Below, one piece after another: positions 62,980 to 64,000 of a stretch of 64,000 nt of DNA; the first letter of the stretch is position 1; each line of letters opens with the position of its first letter. A program made the translations under genes and the position numbers. The notes under the pieces were generated by a model that was not told the origin of the DNA, did no database searches, and saw only the letters and a program-made list of their open reading frames with translations. This stretch comes from Pseudomonas akapageensis (lineage in GTDB: Bacteria; Pseudomonadota; Gammaproteobacteria; Pseudomonadales; Pseudomonadaceae). The stretch covers positions 186,001-250,000 of the forward strand of contig NZ_VXCP01000002.1 of the NCBI RefSeq assembly GCF_011355085.1, written 5' to 3'.

Positions 62980-63360
62980 GATCTGTCTCCTGCGTGAGGG
63001 CCACCTTGTTCAGGGGCCGGTTGGATCTTTGGAATGCGTTGGTTGCGTTACGGTACTGCACGCAAAAAACATGGGAATTCTTGGAGGGTATTGTCCCTCT
63101 GTTTTGGTGCTGGGGTGATCTTGAGATCGACCCCTCACCCTAGCCCTCTCCGCTCTTTATAAAAGAAGGGGAGAGGGAACTGGAGCGGTGGGGTTCCAGC
63201 TTTTTCGTACATTCACAGCAGTTGTAGCGCGAGTCTGAGTGAGCGCCCGCTAGGCGCCGGGTTGCTTGGACCCCGGAGCGTACTTTAAGTACGTGAGGAG
63301 TCCGAGCGGCCCGGCAACAACGCGGGAGCCGCTCAGAATCGTGCGGCGCCCACTAACAAC
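62980..63360. other. structured intergenic region between nrdA and nrdB
   Basis: 381 bases without a gene. Contains CCCTCTCC (63144-63151) pairing with GGAGAGGG (63170-63177), an unusual palindrome CGTACTTTAAGTACG (63279-63293) and a GC-rich stretch with partial arms (GGCGCC, CCGGGTTGC/GGCCCGGCAAC). Both reductase genes read leftward, so it is either an nrdB promoter region, a leader, or inserted repeat DNA. Confidence 0.6.
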
Positions 63361-64000
63361 TTACTGGCAGGCTTCGCAATCCGGCTCGTCAATGGCGCAG
63401 GCTTTTGGCACTGGAGCCGGGCCGGCGGCCTGGATTGGGGCGCTGTCGCCGCCGCTGGAGACCGCGTTGAGCTTGCCGGTGTTGATGGTCGACTTCTCGG
63501 TGCTGGTCGCGGCCAGGGCACGGAGGTAGTAGGTGGTTTTCAGGCCACGGTACCAGGCCATGCGGTAGGTCACGTCCAGTTTCTTGCCCGAGGCGCCGGC
63601 GATGTACAGGTTCAGGGACTGAGCCTGGTCGATCCACTTCTGGCGACGGCTGGCGGCGTCGACGATCCACTTGGTTTCCACTTCGAAGGCGGTCGCGTAG
63701 AGGTCTTTGAGCTCTTGCGGGATGCGCTCGATTTGCTGCACCGAACCGTCGTAGTACTTCAGGTCGTTGATCATGACCGAGTCCCACAGGCCACGGGCCT
63801 TGAGGTCGTGGACCAGGTACGGGTTGATCACGGTGAATTCGCCCGACAGGTTCGATTTCACGTAGAGGTTCTGGTAGGTCGGTTCGATCGACTGGGATAC
63901 GCCGGTGATGTTGGCGATGGTCGCGGTCGGTGCGATGGCCATGATGTTCGAGTTACGAATGCCTTTCTGCACGCGAGCGCGGACCGGTGCCCAGTCCAGG
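63361..64000 (-). CDS. nrdA: ribonucleotide reductase class Ia alpha subunit, C-terminal part
   Basis: The frame is open from the right edge to the stop at 63361-63363, giving the last 212 residues. [51 protein letters not shown] and [19 protein letters not shown] are NrdA C-terminal sequences. The redox-active Cys pair is in the final DEPDCEACQ. Catalyses ribonucleotide reduction with NrdB. Confidence 0.96.
   Translation of the reverse strand, partial: LDWAPVRARVQKGIRNSNIMAIAPTATIANITGVSQSIEPTYQNLYVKSNLSGEFTVINPYLVHDLKARGLWDSVMINDLKYYDGSVQQIERIPQELKDLYATAFEVETKWIVDAASRRQKWIDQAQSLNLYIAGASGKKLDVTYRMAWYRGLKTTYYLRALAATSTEKSTINTGKLNAVSSGGDSAPIQAAGPAPVPKACAIDEPDCEACQ

Noticed and set aside
61630..62997. 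Plus-strand open frame of 455 codons
   Set aside because: Antisense to nrdB; Gly/Val/Phe-rich nonsense translation.
1..64000. CRISPR array or complete insertion sequence
   Set aside because: No regularly spaced direct repeats with unique spacers and no transposase gene were seen; the repeats present are REP-type palindromes.

Overview
The window is chromosomal DNA of a Pseudomonas, most likely from the P. fluorescens/P. putida side of the genus. The evidence is the high GC content, the typical Pseudomonas gene set (liv/bra ABC transporter, MucR-like MHYT-GGDEF-EAL protein, RapA, CcoM with Anr boxes, nrdAB, tRNA-Val) and many copies of Pseudomonas-type intergenic palindromes (REP elements). 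No rRNA, CRISPR array, intact insertion sequence or integrase is visible.

Layout. 0-2 kb: left-cut operon of a bufferin-type metallophore peptide precursor (DUF2282), its MNIO modification enzyme (DUF692) and a DUF2063 partner. 2.1-7.2 kb: branched-chain amino acid importer livK-HMGF. 7.4-11.2 kb: DUF2288 protein, a divergent tubulin/FtsZ-superfamily protein and a 3-hydroxyisobutyrate dehydrogenase-like reductase. 11.1-15 kb: MucR-like c-di-GMP enzyme and an MFS transporter. 15.2-19.1 kb: rapA, two small Pseudomonas proteins and ccoM. 19.3-22.4 kb: FUSC/DUF1656/HlyD efflux trio. 22.4-30 kb: SDR enzyme, LysR regulator and the divergent 5-oxoproline locus pxpA, BCCP, biotin carboxylase, pxpB, pxpC and a permease. 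30-33.9 kb: MBL hydrolase, FNT channel, DapF-like isomerase and a small membrane protein. 33.9-43.9 kb: a beta-oxidation cluster (two acyl-CoA dehydrogenases, a FadB-like enzyme and a thiolase) around a MalT-type LuxR regulator. 44-49.2 kb: protealysin-like M4 peptidase with its emfourin inhibitor, tRNA-Val(GAC), two UPF0149/SEC-C proteins, a RelBE-type toxin-antitoxin pair, a DUF6933-like protein and rof. 49.7-52.9 kb: nitrilase, internally duplicated membrane protein and asparaginase.

From about 52.9 to 61.6 kb the sequence changes character. GC drops, codon use loosens, and the genes are typical of a defence or accessory island: a FitA antitoxin relic, an HNH nuclease, a Bro-N protein, a C5-cytosine methyltransferase followed by two Eco29kI-like GIY-YIG nucleases, a Vsr endonuclease and a large PHP-ATPase (TrlF type). 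The island is inserted next to the core genes nrdB and nrdA, and nrdA runs off the right edge.

The most interesting signals are: the R-M operon with two related GIY-YIG nucleases and a LexA-like box in its promoter; the TrlF gene flanked by a recurring motif; the tubulin-like protein; a DapF-fold protein with serine at both catalytic cysteine positions; a shared promoter element upstream of both acyl-CoA dehydrogenase genes next to a MalT-like regulator; a family of four related 19-bp palindromes around the toxin-antitoxin genes; and the BC-BCCP-PxpB-PxpC set, which together has the parts of a split urea-carboxylase-like enzyme.
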